A program made the position numbers and the translations under genes. Below the pieces are notes generated by a model. That model did no database searches and had not been told where the DNA came from. It saw only the letters and a program-made list of their open reading frames with translations. Positions 48,742 through 57,567 of a DNA stretch of 64,000 nt are shown here, piece by piece (position 1 is the first letter of the stretch; the number at the start of each line of letters is the position of its first letter). Source of the stretch: Achromobacter ruhlandii (lineage in GTDB: Bacteria > Pseudomonadota > Gammaproteobacteria > Burkholderiales > Burkholderiaceae_B); contig NZ_CADIJL010000013.1 in NCBI RefSeq assembly GCF_902859695.1, forward strand, positions 62,001-126,000, in the 5' to 3' direction.

Positions 48742-49832
48742 CGGAGTTCCCCTTTTTTATAGCGATGCTCCAGCCACATCGAATAGCGCGACAGGCCGAA
48801 GCAGATGCAGAAATAGATCGATGCGATGAAGAGATAGGTCTCGACGTAGGGCGTGGGCCAGGCCGGGTCGGTCAGCGCCGCGCGCCCTGAGCTGAGCAGG
48901 TCGAACAGGCCCACGATCAGCACCAGGCTGGTGTTCTTGATCATCACGATGGCGGTATTGGTGAGCGGCGCGATCACCTTGCGCAGCGCCTGCGGCAGCA
49001 CCACCAGACGCGTCATCTGCCACCATGACAGCCCCAGCGCGCGCGAGGCCTCGGCCTGCCCGGGCGGGATCGCCTGCAGGCCGCCGCGGATCACCTCGGC
49101 CAGATACGCGGCCGAGAACACCGTCAGCGCGATGCCGGCGCGCAGCAGGCTGTCGATGGTCATGCCGGCCGGCAGCATGATGGGCAGCACGATCGAGGCC
49201 ATGAACAGCAGGCTGACCAGCGGCAAGCCTCGGATCAGCTCGATCACGCCGATGCTGATGAAGCGCGCCGTCGGCAGGCTGCCGCGGCGTCCCAGCGCCA
49301 GCAGCACGCCCAGCGGCAGTCCGGCGCCCAGCGCGCATACCGCCAGCAGCAGCGTGATCGGCAGGCCGCCCCACGACGAGGTCGGCACCCGCGCCAGGCC
49401 GAACATGCCGCCCTGCATCAGCGCCAGGCCCGCCAGCAGCCCCGCGATCCAGATGACCGCCGTGCGGGCGCGCCATTGGCGCGGGCTGAGCGAGAACACC
49501 GTCATCGCCAGGATGAACAGGCAGACCACGGTGGGCCGCCATTGCTCGCCGGGCGGATAGATGCCGAACAGGATCTGGCGCATCTTCTCGCCCAGGAAGG
49601 CCCAGCAGGCGCCGCCGGCCTGGCGGCAGACAGCGCCCGTGGCGCCCGGCCAGACGGCATCCAGCACCGCCCAGTTCAGCAGCTTGCCGGCCGCGGCCAG
49701 CACCAGCGCCAGCGTGGCCACGGTGGCGAGCGCGCTGACGGCGCTGCCGAACAGGCGGTGCCAGGCGCTGTCGCGGCGGTCCGCCGGCGGCGGCAGAACC
49801 CGCGGCAGAGAGGAAGGATGGGACAGGCTCAT
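48738..49832 (-). CDS. aapM: amino-acid ABC transporter permease
   Basis: 364 residues with about eight helices; the binding-protein-dependent permease domain is C-terminal ([23 protein letters not shown] ...[24 protein letters not shown]...[15 protein letters not shown]). The EAA-loop [13 protein letters not shown] contacts AapP. ATG overlaps the aapQ stop. Confidence 0.94.
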   Translation of the reverse strand: MSLSHPSSLPRVLPPPADRRDSAWHRLFGSAVSALATVATLALVLAAAGKLLNWAVLDAVWPGATGAVCRQAGGACWAFLGEKMRQILFGIYPPGEQWRPTVVCLFILAMTVFSLSPRQWRARTAVIWIAGLLAGLALMQGGMFGLARVPTSSWGGLPITLLLAVCALGAGLPLGVLLALGRRGSLPTARFISIGVIELIRGLPLVSLLFMASIVLPIMLPAGMTIDSLLRAGIALTVFSAAYLAEVIRGGLQAIPPGQAEASRALGLSWWQMTRLVVLPQALRKVIAPLTNTAIVMIKNTSLVLIVGLFDLLSSGRAALTDPAWPTPYVETYLFIASIYFCICFGLSRYSMWLEHRYKKGELR

Positions 49833-50977
49833 GCGCGTTGCGTCCTCAGGATGCGGCGGTTGTACAGATTCATGAAGAGCGACACGCTCAGGCTGATGCT
49901 CAGGTACACCGCCATCAGCACCGCCACGCCCTCGATGGCCTGGCCGGTCTGGTTGATGGTGGTGGTGATGACGAAGGACAGGTCCGGGTAGCCCACCGCC
50001 AGCGCCAGCGTGGTGTTCTTGATGATGGACAGGTACTGGCTGGTCATCGGCGGGATGATCACGCGCAGCGCCTGCGGCACCACGATCCAGCGCAACGCGG
50101 CGCCGGGCTTCAGGCCCAGCGAATGGGCCGCTTCCCACTGGCCGGCGGGCACCGCGTCGATGCCGCCGCGAATGATCTCGCCGGAGAACGCGGCCGAGTA
50201 GATCGTCAGTCCCACCAGCAAGGCGGTGAATTCCGGCGTGAAGGCGCTGCCGCCGGCAAAATTCAGGCCGCGCAGCGCCGGCACGTCGGCGTGCAGCGAG
50301 GCGCCGCCCCACTGCGCCACGGCGGCCACCAATGCCAGCGCCGCGACCAGGCCCAGGCTGCGCCACGGCATGCGCGGCGCCACCGACCGGCGCGCCAGGC
50401 GCCACGCGCCCCACAGCAGCAGCGCCGCCGCGCCCAGCGCCCACCACAGCGGCTGCGTATCGCCCTGCAACGACAGGCTGGGAAAGAACAGCCCGCGCAC
50501 CGACAGGAACACGCCTGGCAGCGGCTGCAGCGCCTGCCGCGCCGGCGGCAGGTTGATCGTCACCAGGCTGTACCAGAACAGCAGTTGCACCACCAGCGGC
50601 GTGTTGCGCACGGCTTCCAGGTAGACCGTGGCCACGCCCGTCACCAGCGGATGGCGGCTGCGGCGCGCCAGCGCCAGGCCGAAGCCCAGCAGCGTCGAGG
50701 CCGCGATCACCAGCGCCGAGATGTACAGCGTGTTGGCCAGCCCCACCAGGAAGGCGCGGCCGTAGCTATCGGTGGGCTGGTAGGCCAGCAGGCTTTCGGC
50801 GATGGGAAAACGGGCCGCCTCGCCGAGGTAGTCAAAACCCATGGCGATGCCGCGCTGGGTCAGGTTGGCGTGGGCGTTCCAGGCCAGCCAGCCCACCGCG
50901 CCGACGAAGGCGCCGGCGATCAGCAGTTGCGCCAGGACGGACCGGGCGCGGCCGTCGAACCAGAGTCGCTTGAACAT
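49829..50977 (-). CDS. aapQ: amino-acid ABC transporter permease
   Basis: 382 residues, N-terminal helix at about 15-33, then the HisM-type permease region split by an insertion: GLANTLYISALVIAASTLLGFGLALARRS and, after a periplasmic loop, EIIRGGIDAVPAGQWEAAHSLGLKPG with the EAA motif and IIKNTTLALAVGYPDL. Pairs with AapM to form the membrane channel. Confidence 0.94.
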   Translation of the reverse strand: MFKRLWFDGRARSVLAQLLIAGAFVGAVGWLAWNAHANLTQRGIAMGFDYLGEAARFPIAESLLAYQPTDSYGRAFLVGLANTLYISALVIAASTLLGFGLALARRSRHPLVTGVATVYLEAVRNTPLVVQLLFWYSLVTINLPPARQALQPLPGVFLSVRGLFFPSLSLQGDTQPLWWALGAAALLLWGAWRLARRSVAPRMPWRSLGLVAALALVAAVAQWGGASLHADVPALRGLNFAGGSAFTPEFTALLVGLTIYSAAFSGEIIRGGIDAVPAGQWEAAHSLGLKPGAALRWIVVPQALRVIIPPMTSQYLSIIKNTTLALAVGYPDLSFVITTTINQTGQAIEGVAVLMAVYLSISLSVSLFMNLYNRRILRTQRA

Positions 50978-50996
50978 GATGAGCCCCGCCCGCCGC

Positions 50997-52160
50997 TCAG
51001 TTGAAGACGTACGGGTACATCAGGCCACCGTCGCGATACAGGCGGTTCATGCCGCGCTCGAGCTTCATCGGGCTGTTCTTGCCGACGTTGCGCTCGAAGA
51101 TCTCGCCGTAGTTGCCCAGCTGCTTGACGATGTTGTAGGCCCAGCGCTCGTCCAGGCCCAGCGCCTTGCCGTTGCCCGGCTCCGTGCCCAGGAAGCGGGC
51201 GATGCGCGGATCGTCGGACTTGAGCATGTCGTCGACGTTGGCCTGGGTGATGCCCATGTCCTCGGCGGCGATCGGCACCTGGATGACCCATTTGACGATG
51301 TCGAACCAGCGGTCGTCGCCATGGCGCACCGACGGCGTCAGCGCCTCGCTGTGGCCGCTGGCCGGGAAGATCACGTAGTCGTCCGGGTTCTGCGCCTGGG
51401 TCGCGCGCACCGCCGCCAGCGCCGAGGCGTCGGTGATGAGGCCGTCGCAGCGGCCCGAGAAGAACGCCTGGCGCGAGGCCGCGACGTTGTCGAACAGCAC
51501 GGTCTTCAGGCCCAGCTTGAACTTGCGCGACAGGTCGGCCACCGTGACCTCGTTGGTCGAGCCGGTCTGCACGCAGATGGTGGCGCCGTTCATGTCCTTG
51601 GTCTGGGTGATGCCCAGGTCCTTGCGCACCATGAAGGCGTCGTACTCGTAGTAATTCGGGTAGGTGAAGTTGATGCCGTTGGCATCGCGCCGCAGGGTCC
51701 ACGAGGTGGTGCGCGGCAGCACGTCGATCTGGCCGGTCTGCAGGGCCGTCAGGCGCTGCTGGCCGGTCAGCGGCACGAAGCGCGTCTTGCTGGCGTCGCC
51801 CAGCACCGCGATGGCGATGGCGCGGCAGGTGTCGACGTCCAGGCCCTTCCAGTTGCCGTCCTTGTCGGGCGCCGAGAAGCCGGTGGTGCCATGGCCGGAA
51901 CCGCAGATGACGTAGCCGCGGGCGCGGATCTGGTCGACGGTGGGGCTGTTGGCCTGGGTGACGGCCGCCGCCACCGGCGAGGCGCCGGCGGCGGGCGCTT
52001 GTGTCGCGGTTTGTGTCGCGGTTTGTGTCGTGGCTTGTGTCGCGGTTTGTGCCTCGGGTTGCGCCGCGGACTGGGCGGCGGCCTGGGCCGGCACGACGGT
52101 CGGCACGCAGGCCGCGATGGCCAGGGCGAGACAACGGTAAGTCTGCTTGAAGCTGAACAT
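50997..52160 (-). CDS. aapJ: amino-acid ABC transporter periplasmic binding protein
   Basis: 387 residues. Signal peptide (MFSFKQTYRCLALAIAACVPTVVPAQA), then an unusual Ala/Gln/Thr-rich linker of about 40 residues encoded by 12-base tandem repeats, then the SBP_bac_3 domain from about residue 72 (TVDQIRARGYVICGSGHGTTGFSAPDKDGNWKGLDVDTCRAIA). AapJ-type proteins accept a range of L-amino acids. Preceded by AAGGGG. It is 143 bases downstream of the beta-lyase gene, same strand. Confidence 0.94.
   Translation of the reverse strand: MFSFKQTYRCLALAIAACVPTVVPAQAAAQSAAQPEAQTATQATTQTATQTATQAPAAGASPVAAAVTQANSPTVDQIRARGYVICGSGHGTTGFSAPDKDGNWKGLDVDTCRAIAIAVLGDASKTRFVPLTGQQRLTALQTGQIDVLPRTTSWTLRRDANGINFTYPNYYEYDAFMVRKDLGITQTKDMNGATICVQTGSTNEVTVADLSRKFKLGLKTVLFDNVAASRQAFFSGRCDGLITDASALAAVRATQAQNPDDYVIFPASGHSEALTPSVRHGDDRWFDIVKWVIQVPIAAEDMGITQANVDDMLKSDDPRIARFLGTEPGNGKALGLDERWAYNIVKQLGNYGEIFERNVGKNSPMKLERGMNRLYRDGGLMYPYVFN
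51999..52058. repeat. 12-base tandem repeats in aapJ linker
   Basis: Units of TTGTGTCGCGGT at 51999, 52011 and 52035, with a one- or two-base variant at 52023 and a diverged fifth at 52047. On the coding strand each unit encodes Thr-Ala-Thr-Gln. Unit length is a multiple of three, so gain or loss changes linker length without a frameshift. Confidence 0.85.
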
Positions 52161-52303
52161 GGCAATTCCCCTTGCTATGTGGTGAGCGCCTCGGGGCGCT
52201 TCGTGCCGGTCGGCCATGCGCGGCCGGCCGGTGTGTTGAACTGGATTCGGCGCAAAGCGCCGTCCGGGCGGGTCGGGCGCCCGCCTCGCGCCCGGCCGCG
52301 CGC

Positions 52304-53452
52304 TCAGCGTCGCGCCTGGTACGCCGCCAGCGCGCCGCGCAGGTCGTCCTTGAGCGTGTCCACATCCTCCAGCCCGATCGATAGCCGCACGATCGGCCGG
52401 TCGGTCGCCGGGTAGGCGCGGCCCGCCTGCAAGTCGGCCGGGTAATAGGCCGCCAGGCTGTGCACCCCGCCCCAGCTGGCGCCGATGGCGAAATGGCGCA
52501 GCGAATCGAAGAAGCCGTTGAAGGCCGCCTCGGGCGCCGGCGCCAGCACCATCGAGAACAGGCAGCCGTTGGTGTGGAAGTCGCGCCGCCACAGGGCGTG
52601 GCCCGGGTCCGACGGCAGCGGCGGGTACAGCAGGCGCTCGACCTGCGGCTGGCTTTGCAGCCACTTGGCCACGCGCAGCGTCGCGTCGCTCTGCGCGCGC
52701 AGCCGCAGCGCCAGCGTCTCCAGGCCGCGCAGCACCAGGAAGCAATCGTCCGGGCTGACCTGCTGGCCCAGGATGCTCTGGGTCTCGCGCAGCACGGCGT
52801 AGTGGCCGGCGTCGTTCATGCTGATGCTGCCCATCAGCACGTCGGAGTGGCCGCCGAAGAACTTGGTGGCGGCCTCGACGCTGAAGTCGACACCGTGCGC
52901 CAGCGGCTGGAAGCCGAGCGGGCTGGCCCAGGTGTTGTCCATCATGGTCAGCACGCCATGGCGGCGCGCGGCGGCGGCGATGGCGGGCACGTCGACCATT
53001 TCCATGGTGACGGTGCCGGGCGCCTCCATGCAGATCATGCGGGTGGCCGGGCGGATCAAGGCCTCGATGCCGGCGCCGATGGACGGGTCGTACAGCTCCA
53101 CGTCCACGCCCATGTGCGCCAGCCATTTCTCGCCGAAGGTCTTGAGCGCGCCATAGCAGGCGGCCGACAGCAGCAGGTGGTCGCCGCCGCGCACGAAGCC
53201 CATCACCACCGTCATCAGCGCCGCCGCGCCGGACGGCGTGATGACGCAATGGCGGCCGCCTTCCAGCGCGGCGATGCGGTCTTCCAGCAGGCGCGCCGTG
53301 GGCGTGCCGGTGACGCCGTAGCTGAAGCCGTCGGGCTGGCGGTGCTTGCGGTTGACGAAGGCGTCGAGCGAATCGAACACCACGGTGGAGGCCCGCTGGA
53401 CGGCGGGCGAGAGACTGGCGAAATCTCTATTAGTCTGATTGATAGCTTTCAT
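52304..53452 (-). CDS. PLP-dependent cystathionine beta-lyase-like enzyme (Cys/Met metabolism family)
   Basis: 382 residues. Cys/Met PLP family: YGVTGTPTARLLEDRIAALEGG (about 45-66), the PLP phosphate site SGAAALM, MDNTWASP, and the Schiff-base lysine in AATKFFGGHSD. The wording GASWGG and RLSIGLED near the C-terminus matches MetC-type beta-lyases that cleave cystathionine or cystine to pyruvate and ammonia. Upstream of aapJQMP and divergent from a LysR regulator, suggesting import and breakdown of a sulfur amino acid. A hairpin (CGGCGC/GCGCCG, 52248-52262) lies in the gap to aapJ. Confidence 0.87.
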   Translation of the reverse strand: MKAINQTNRDFASLSPAVQRASTVVFDSLDAFVNRKHRQPDGFSYGVTGTPTARLLEDRIAALEGGRHCVITPSGAAALMTVVMGFVRGGDHLLLSAACYGALKTFGEKWLAHMGVDVELYDPSIGAGIEALIRPATRMICMEAPGTVTMEMVDVPAIAAAARRHGVLTMMDNTWASPLGFQPLAHGVDFSVEAATKFFGGHSDVLMGSISMNDAGHYAVLRETQSILGQQVSPDDCFLVLRGLETLALRLRAQSDATLRVAKWLQSQPQVERLLYPPLPSDPGHALWRRDFHTNGCLFSMVLAPAPEAAFNGFFDSLRHFAIGASWGGVHSLAAYYPADLQAGRAYPATDRPIVRLSIGLEDVDTLKDDLRGALAAYQARR

Positions 53453-53560
53453 CTACTCTATTTGCTGGGCTTAGGAGTGATCGGGAACAGCGCCAGTGTC
53501 TGTCTTTCCCACCATTGCCTCAACAATCGAAAAAACTTAGTCAATAAGCGGGACTTATAG

Positions 53561-54475
53561 ATGGACATGCGCGAGATCCAGGTCTTCCGGGCCGTGATGC
53601 AGGCCGGCACCACCAGCAAGGCCGCCACCCTGCTGGGCATTTCGCAGCCGGCGGTGAGCCAGGCCATCCGCAAGCTGGAAACCTCGTCGGAACTGCGCCT
53701 GTTCGAGCGCGTGCGCGGCCGGCTGGTGCCGACCCAGGAGGCCGGCGCGCTGATGGAGGAAGTGGACCGCTGCTTCGCCGGCTTCGAGCTGATCGAGCAC
53801 CGCATCCGCAGCCTGAAATCGTTCGGCGTCGGGCGCCTGGCGGTCGGCTCGCTGCCGGCGCTGGGCACCGGTTTCATGCCGCGCGCCATTGCCGCCTTCG
53901 GCCTGCAGGACCGCCGCATCCAGATGTCGTTCCAGATCATGAGTTCGCGCGAGGTGCTGCGGCAGGTCGCGGCCGGCCAGCTCGATTTCGGCCTGATGGC
54001 CGACGAGCTGTCGGTGGCCGGCCTGGAGCACTCGGAATTCCTGCGGCTGCCGGGCGTGATCGCCATGCACAGCCGCCATCCGCTGGCGGCGCGGCCGCGC
54101 ATCACGCTGCGCGACCTGACCGAACACCCCTTCATCGCGCTCAACCCCGAGGACGCCAGCCGTCGACGGCTGGAAGCCGCGCTGCACGACCAGGGCCTGG
54201 CGCTGCGGCCGGTGCTGGAGACGCCCTACTCCAATTCCGTCTGCGAGTTCGCCCTGCACGGGGTGGGCATCGGCATGGTGCATCCGGTCATGGCGCTGGA
54301 CTACCTGGCGCGCGGGCTGGCCATCAAGCCGCTGGAACTGGACATCGGTTTCACCTGCCTGCTGGTGTTCCGGCCCGGCACACCGCTTTCGGAAAACGCG
54401 CGGGCGTTGCTGAAAGCGATGCGCATCGAGCTGGAACGGGACCTCAAGCGGATCCGGACGGCGCTCAGTACTTGA
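53561..54475 (+). CDS. LysR-family transcriptional regulator
   Basis: 304 residues. Helix-turn-helix at about 17-38 (TTSKAATLLGISQPAVSQAIRKLE), then the substrate-binding domain (GRLAVGSLPALGTGFMPRAIAAF...). Divergent from the beta-lyase gene with 108 AT-richer bases between, the usual LysR arrangement, so it probably controls the lyase and aap genes in response to their substrate. Its stop overlaps the convergent copper-receptor stop by 11 bases. Confidence 0.92.
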   Translation: MDMREIQVFRAVMQAGTTSKAATLLGISQPAVSQAIRKLETSSELRLFERVRGRLVPTQEAGALMEEVDRCFAGFELIEHRIRSLKSFGVGRLAVGSLPALGTGFMPRAIAAFGLQDRRIQMSFQIMSSREVLRQVAAGQLDFGLMADELSVAGLEHSEFLRLPGVIAMHSRHPLAARPRITLRDLTEHPFIALNPEDASRRRLEAALHDQGLALRPVLETPYSNSVCEFALHGVGIGMVHPVMALDYLARGLAIKPLELDIGFTCLLVFRPGTPLSENARALLKAMRIELERDLKRIRTALST

Positions 54476-56582
54476 AGCTCAGGCGCGCCCAGAGGGTGCG
54501 GCCGGGTTCATTGAAGGCCGTGTTGGCGGCAAAGCCGAAGCCGGCGTCGCCCGCCAGGTTCAGGTGCTCGGCGTAGGTCTTGTTGAACAGGTTGTCCACG
54601 CCCAGCGACAGCTTGACCTGCTTGCTGACCGCGTAGCCGCCGTTCAGCGAGAACACGCCGAAGCCGGCGCTGGGGCCGAAGTCCTTGCCCACCACGTTGC
54701 CCTGGTTCAACGCGTAGCGGCGCTGCGCCGCCACCAGCCGCCACAGCGCGCCGGCAGACCACGTGCCGTCGTCGTAGGCCGCGCTGAGCTTGGCTTCCAA
54801 TGGCGGCATCTGCGGCAAGGCGCGGCCGTCGCTGCGATTCTGGCCCCAGGCATACGCCAGCGTCGCGCCCAGCTTCCAGCGCGGCGCCGCCTGGTAGGAC
54901 AGCCCCAGTTCGCCGCCGGCGATGCGGGCGTCGATGTTGGCGGCCTGCGTCGAGCCGCCGTGCATGCCATGGCCCCCATGCATGCCACCCATGCCCCCCA
55001 TGCCCCCCATGCCCCCCATGCGGCTCTTGGCGTAGTCGAACAGGATGAAGTCGTCGACATAGCCGGCGTAGCCGGACACCCAGGCATCCACGGTCTCGGT
55101 CTTGTACTGCGCGCCGAAATCGATCTGCGTCGTCTTCTCGGGCTTGACGCCGCGGAACGCGTTGACCGACCCGTCGGGCCCCTTTTTCGGCGAGAACAGC
55201 TCCCAGTAGTCCGGGAAGCGTTCCGCGTGGCCCAGGCCGACGTACACCGTGGCCGGCAGGTCCGCCAGGTCCCGCTCGTAGCGCAGGAACCCGCTGGGCA
55301 GCGTCTCATTGCGGCGTTCGCCGGCCGTGGGGTTGGGCCTGGCCATCATCATGGACCCGCTGCTGAGCCGGAAGTCCTTGGCCGAGGCCCAGTCCACCCG
55401 CGCGCCGCCGATGACCCGACTGTCCTGCGTGGCGTGCCAGGTCAGTTCGCCGAACAGGCCGGTGTTGGCGAAGCTCGCGTCCTTGACCCAGCTCTGCGAG
55501 CGGTACGAGACCGTGTCCGTGCCGCTGCGCGAGCGGTGCCGGCTCTGCTGGAAATCCAGGCCGGTCACCAGGCTCAGGTCCGGCGCCAGGTTCCAGGTGC
55601 CGGCGATGCGGCCGCCCCAGGTCGCGCGATCCACGTCCGAGGCCATCGCCATCGGCATCATGCCGTGCGGGTCCGGCGTGCGCAGCGTGTAGTTGTCCAT
55701 CACGTGATCGGCGTAGTTGTAGTAGAGCTGCGCCTCCAGCTTGTCCAGCACGCCGCCCAGGTTGCGCTTCTCGAAGCGCAGGCCGAAGCTTTCGCGCTTG
55801 AACTGCGAGCCGTCCATGCCGCGCCCGGCGTAGCGCGCGTTGCCATCGCCGGTGCCGGCGGTCAGCTCGTACAGGGTGTCGGCGTCGGGCGTGAAACCCA
55901 GCGCCAGGTCGGCGTTCCACTTATCCCAGCGCGACGGCACCTTGTTGCCGTCGCCGTCCTTGTAGTCCTGGGCGTGCGAATGGTTGGCGGTGATGCGGGT
56001 GTAGACCTTGTCGTTGCCCACGGTCAGGTCGGCGGCCTGGTCGTTGCGGCCGTTTGATCCGCCCACGAGGCTGCCGTCGAAGCGCACGCCAGGCTCGGTG
56101 AAACGCGGCGTGTCGCGGTCGAAGCGGATGGTGCCGGCCGAGGCGCCCGGCCCCCACAGCACCGTCTGCGGGCCCTTGATGACGGTCAGCTTGTCGAAGT
56201 TCTCGGGCGAGATGTACGAGCTGGGCGCGTCCATGCGCGCCGGGCAGGCGCCGGGCATCGAGGTGCCGTTGGTCAGGATGTTCAGGCGCGAGCCGAACAT
56301 GCCGCGCAATACCGGATCGCCGTTGGTGCCGCCGTTGCGGATGGCCGAAAAACCGGGAATGGTCTTGAGGTAGTCGGTGCCGTCGCTGGCCGGCAGGGGC
56401 TGGCGCGGGATCTTCGGGTCGGTGGTGAAGGTCAGCGGCGCGCTCGGGGCGACGCCCGTGATCACCACCGGATCGGTGATGGTGATGGCGTCGGCGCCGG
56501 CGGCCTGCGACCAGGCGGGAAACGACGCGGCCAGGGCGGTGACCAGGCAGGTCGCCCGCAGGATGTCCTTGTTCTTGTGCAT
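54465..56582 (-). CDS. TonB-dependent copper receptor (OprC/NosA type)
   Basis: 705 residues. Signal peptide (MHKNKDILRATCLVTALAASFPAWSQA), plug with the family motif FGSRLNILTNGTSMPGACPARMDAPSSYI, and a barrel ending ...LWARLSFKY. A loop near residue 525 is MGGMGGMGGMGGMHGGHGMHGG-like, rich in Met and His and fitting copper capture; MSMPMAM-type clusters occur elsewhere (PHGMMPMAMAS). The family takes copper across the outer membrane and supports denitrification enzymes such as NosZ. The longer frame to 56864 is not used: the ATG at 56582 starts the signal peptide. The DUF2946 gene lies 88 bases upstream. Confidence 0.93.
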   Translation of the reverse strand: MHKNKDILRATCLVTALAASFPAWSQAAGADAITITDPVVITGVAPSAPLTFTTDPKIPRQPLPASDGTDYLKTIPGFSAIRNGGTNGDPVLRGMFGSRLNILTNGTSMPGACPARMDAPSSYISPENFDKLTVIKGPQTVLWGPGASAGTIRFDRDTPRFTEPGVRFDGSLVGGSNGRNDQAADLTVGNDKVYTRITANHSHAQDYKDGDGNKVPSRWDKWNADLALGFTPDADTLYELTAGTGDGNARYAGRGMDGSQFKRESFGLRFEKRNLGGVLDKLEAQLYYNYADHVMDNYTLRTPDPHGMMPMAMASDVDRATWGGRIAGTWNLAPDLSLVTGLDFQQSRHRSRSGTDTVSYRSQSWVKDASFANTGLFGELTWHATQDSRVIGGARVDWASAKDFRLSSGSMMMARPNPTAGERRNETLPSGFLRYERDLADLPATVYVGLGHAERFPDYWELFSPKKGPDGSVNAFRGVKPEKTTQIDFGAQYKTETVDAWVSGYAGYVDDFILFDYAKSRMGGMGGMGGMGGMHGGHGMHGGSTQAANIDARIAGGELGLSYQAAPRWKLGATLAYAWGQNRSDGRALPQMPPLEAKLSAAYDDGTWSAGALWRLVAAQRRYALNQGNVVGKDFGPSAGFGVFSLNGGYAVSKQVKLSLGVDNLFNKTYAEHLNLAGDAGFGFAANTAFNEPGRTLWARLSFKY
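54991..55017. repeat. 9-base tandem repeat with C6 tracts in copper receptor
   Basis: Three perfect ATGCCCCCC units encode the Met-Gly-Gly repeat on the minus strand, flanked by imperfect ones back to about 54963. Unit gain or loss keeps frame; slippage within a C6 tract would not. Confidence 0.85.
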
Positions 56583-56670
56583 GAGAGTCTCTGGATCTGA
56601 ACGGGCTGGACGCGCGCGACCGCGCGGGCCGCAAGCAAGGCGCGCCAGCAACAACGGGAACGGGTGGGGT

Positions 56671-57069
56671 TCAGGCCAGGACGGGCGGCGCGCGCGACTG
56701 CCGTGGCAATCGCGCCTGCGCGCTGGAGAAGTGGATGTCGACAGTGGGCGCCGGCAGCGCCTGTCGCGTCGGGGGCAGGCGCCAGGCCAGCGGCAACGGT
56801 CCGGGTAGCGCGGCGGCGCCGAGCATGGCGCAGCCGGCGAAGCAGCAATGCGGCAAGGCGCCACTGTGTTGTTGCGCGTCCTGCGCGACGCCGCCCTCGG
56901 CGTCCAACGTGACCACGCGCGGACCGCTGGCCGTGCAGATGATGGTGGTGGCGCCCGGCGCGGCGCCGGGACCGGGCAAGGCGGCGGAGGCGATCAGCGC
57001 CTGGAACACGAACAGGAACGCCGCGACTAGCGCGGTCCATCGTCTCCCGGTATTGGCGCCCGTGTGCAT
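56671..57069 (-). CDS. DUF2946 family protein
   Basis: 132 residues. A signal/membrane segment (about 12-30, LVAAFLFVFQALIASAALPG) is followed by IICTASG and a Cys/His cluster HCCFAGCAML, the DUF2946 pattern. Members sit beside copper receptors and may bind copper in the periplasm. AGGGG precedes the ATG. A palindrome with an FNR core lies 101-136 bases upstream. Confidence 0.82.
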   Translation of the reverse strand: MHTGANTGRRWTALVAAFLFVFQALIASAALPGPGAAPGATTIICTASGPRVVTLDAEGGVAQDAQQHSGALPHCCFAGCAMLGAAALPGPLPLAWRLPPTRQALPAPTVDIHFSSAQARLPRQSRAPPVLA

Positions 57070-57567
57070 TCACATCCCCTCGAAGGCGCCGATGGTAGCA
57101 CGCAGGATCCGGCCCAAAAGATGCGCGGCTCCTTGTAGGACGCTCGGAGACGTGCCATCGGCCGCGGCCGATGCGCGGGCTTGATCCGCATCAAGCCCGC
57201 GCATCGGATCAGGCCGGCTGGCGCAGGCGGGCTGGCCGTTGATGGCGCCATGGATCCGCATGACTTCGGCCATCTGGCCGCCGACACTGCGGCCCGGCTT
57301 GAGCGCGGTCATCGGCCCCCGAAAGACCGTGGCCATGTCCTTGCCGCGCAGCCTACCCGTCCCGGGACGCATCGTGAGCGCCTCCGGTCCGAGAAACCGC
57401 CACATGCCGGAAAACGCGGGTGCGGCGGGCCGGTTACAACGCCCGGCTATGAGTTAACGGTAATTGAATATTTCCAAATACCGGGCGGCATAAGCATCAT
57501 GCGGTATCGGGGCCTTCCGCCCCGGCCGCGGGTTTCCCGCGTAGCGCCTTTCATCCGGAGAAGCCCT
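57070..57567. other. intergenic region between DUF2946 and sulfate-binding genes
   Basis: 498 bases with no convincing gene. It holds the palindrome at 57170-57205 and, near 57448-57500, an AT-rich patch (GTTAACGGTAATTGAATATTT) that probably contains the sulfate-operon promoter. A minus-strand frame from 57336 to 57070 is open but has a ribosome-like AAGG only two to three bases before its ATG and no family resemblance. Confidence 0.6.
57170..57205. repeat. 36-base perfect palindrome with FNR core
   Basis: Sixteen-base perfect arms (57170-57185 and 57190-57205) around CCGC. The centre, 57181-57194, is TTGATCCGCATCAA, an exact match to the FNR/ANR consensus TTGAT-N4-ATCAA. It is 118 bases (centre) from the DUF2946 start and about 380 from the sulfate-binding start. 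It may be an FNR operator, a strong hairpin, or both. Confidence 0.75.

Noticed and set aside
51999-52058. Tandem repeats as a CRISPR array
   Set aside because: Units are directly adjacent, 12 bases long, without spacers, and lie inside a coding sequence.
52248-52262. CGGCGC/GCGCCG hairpin between beta-lyase and aapJ as a terminator
   Set aside because: Perfect stem but no T-run on the minus strand; the two genes may still be co-transcribed.
57070-57336. Minus-strand frame MATVFRGPMTALKPG...
   Set aside because: Poorly placed ribosome site, spans the palindrome and shows no family features.
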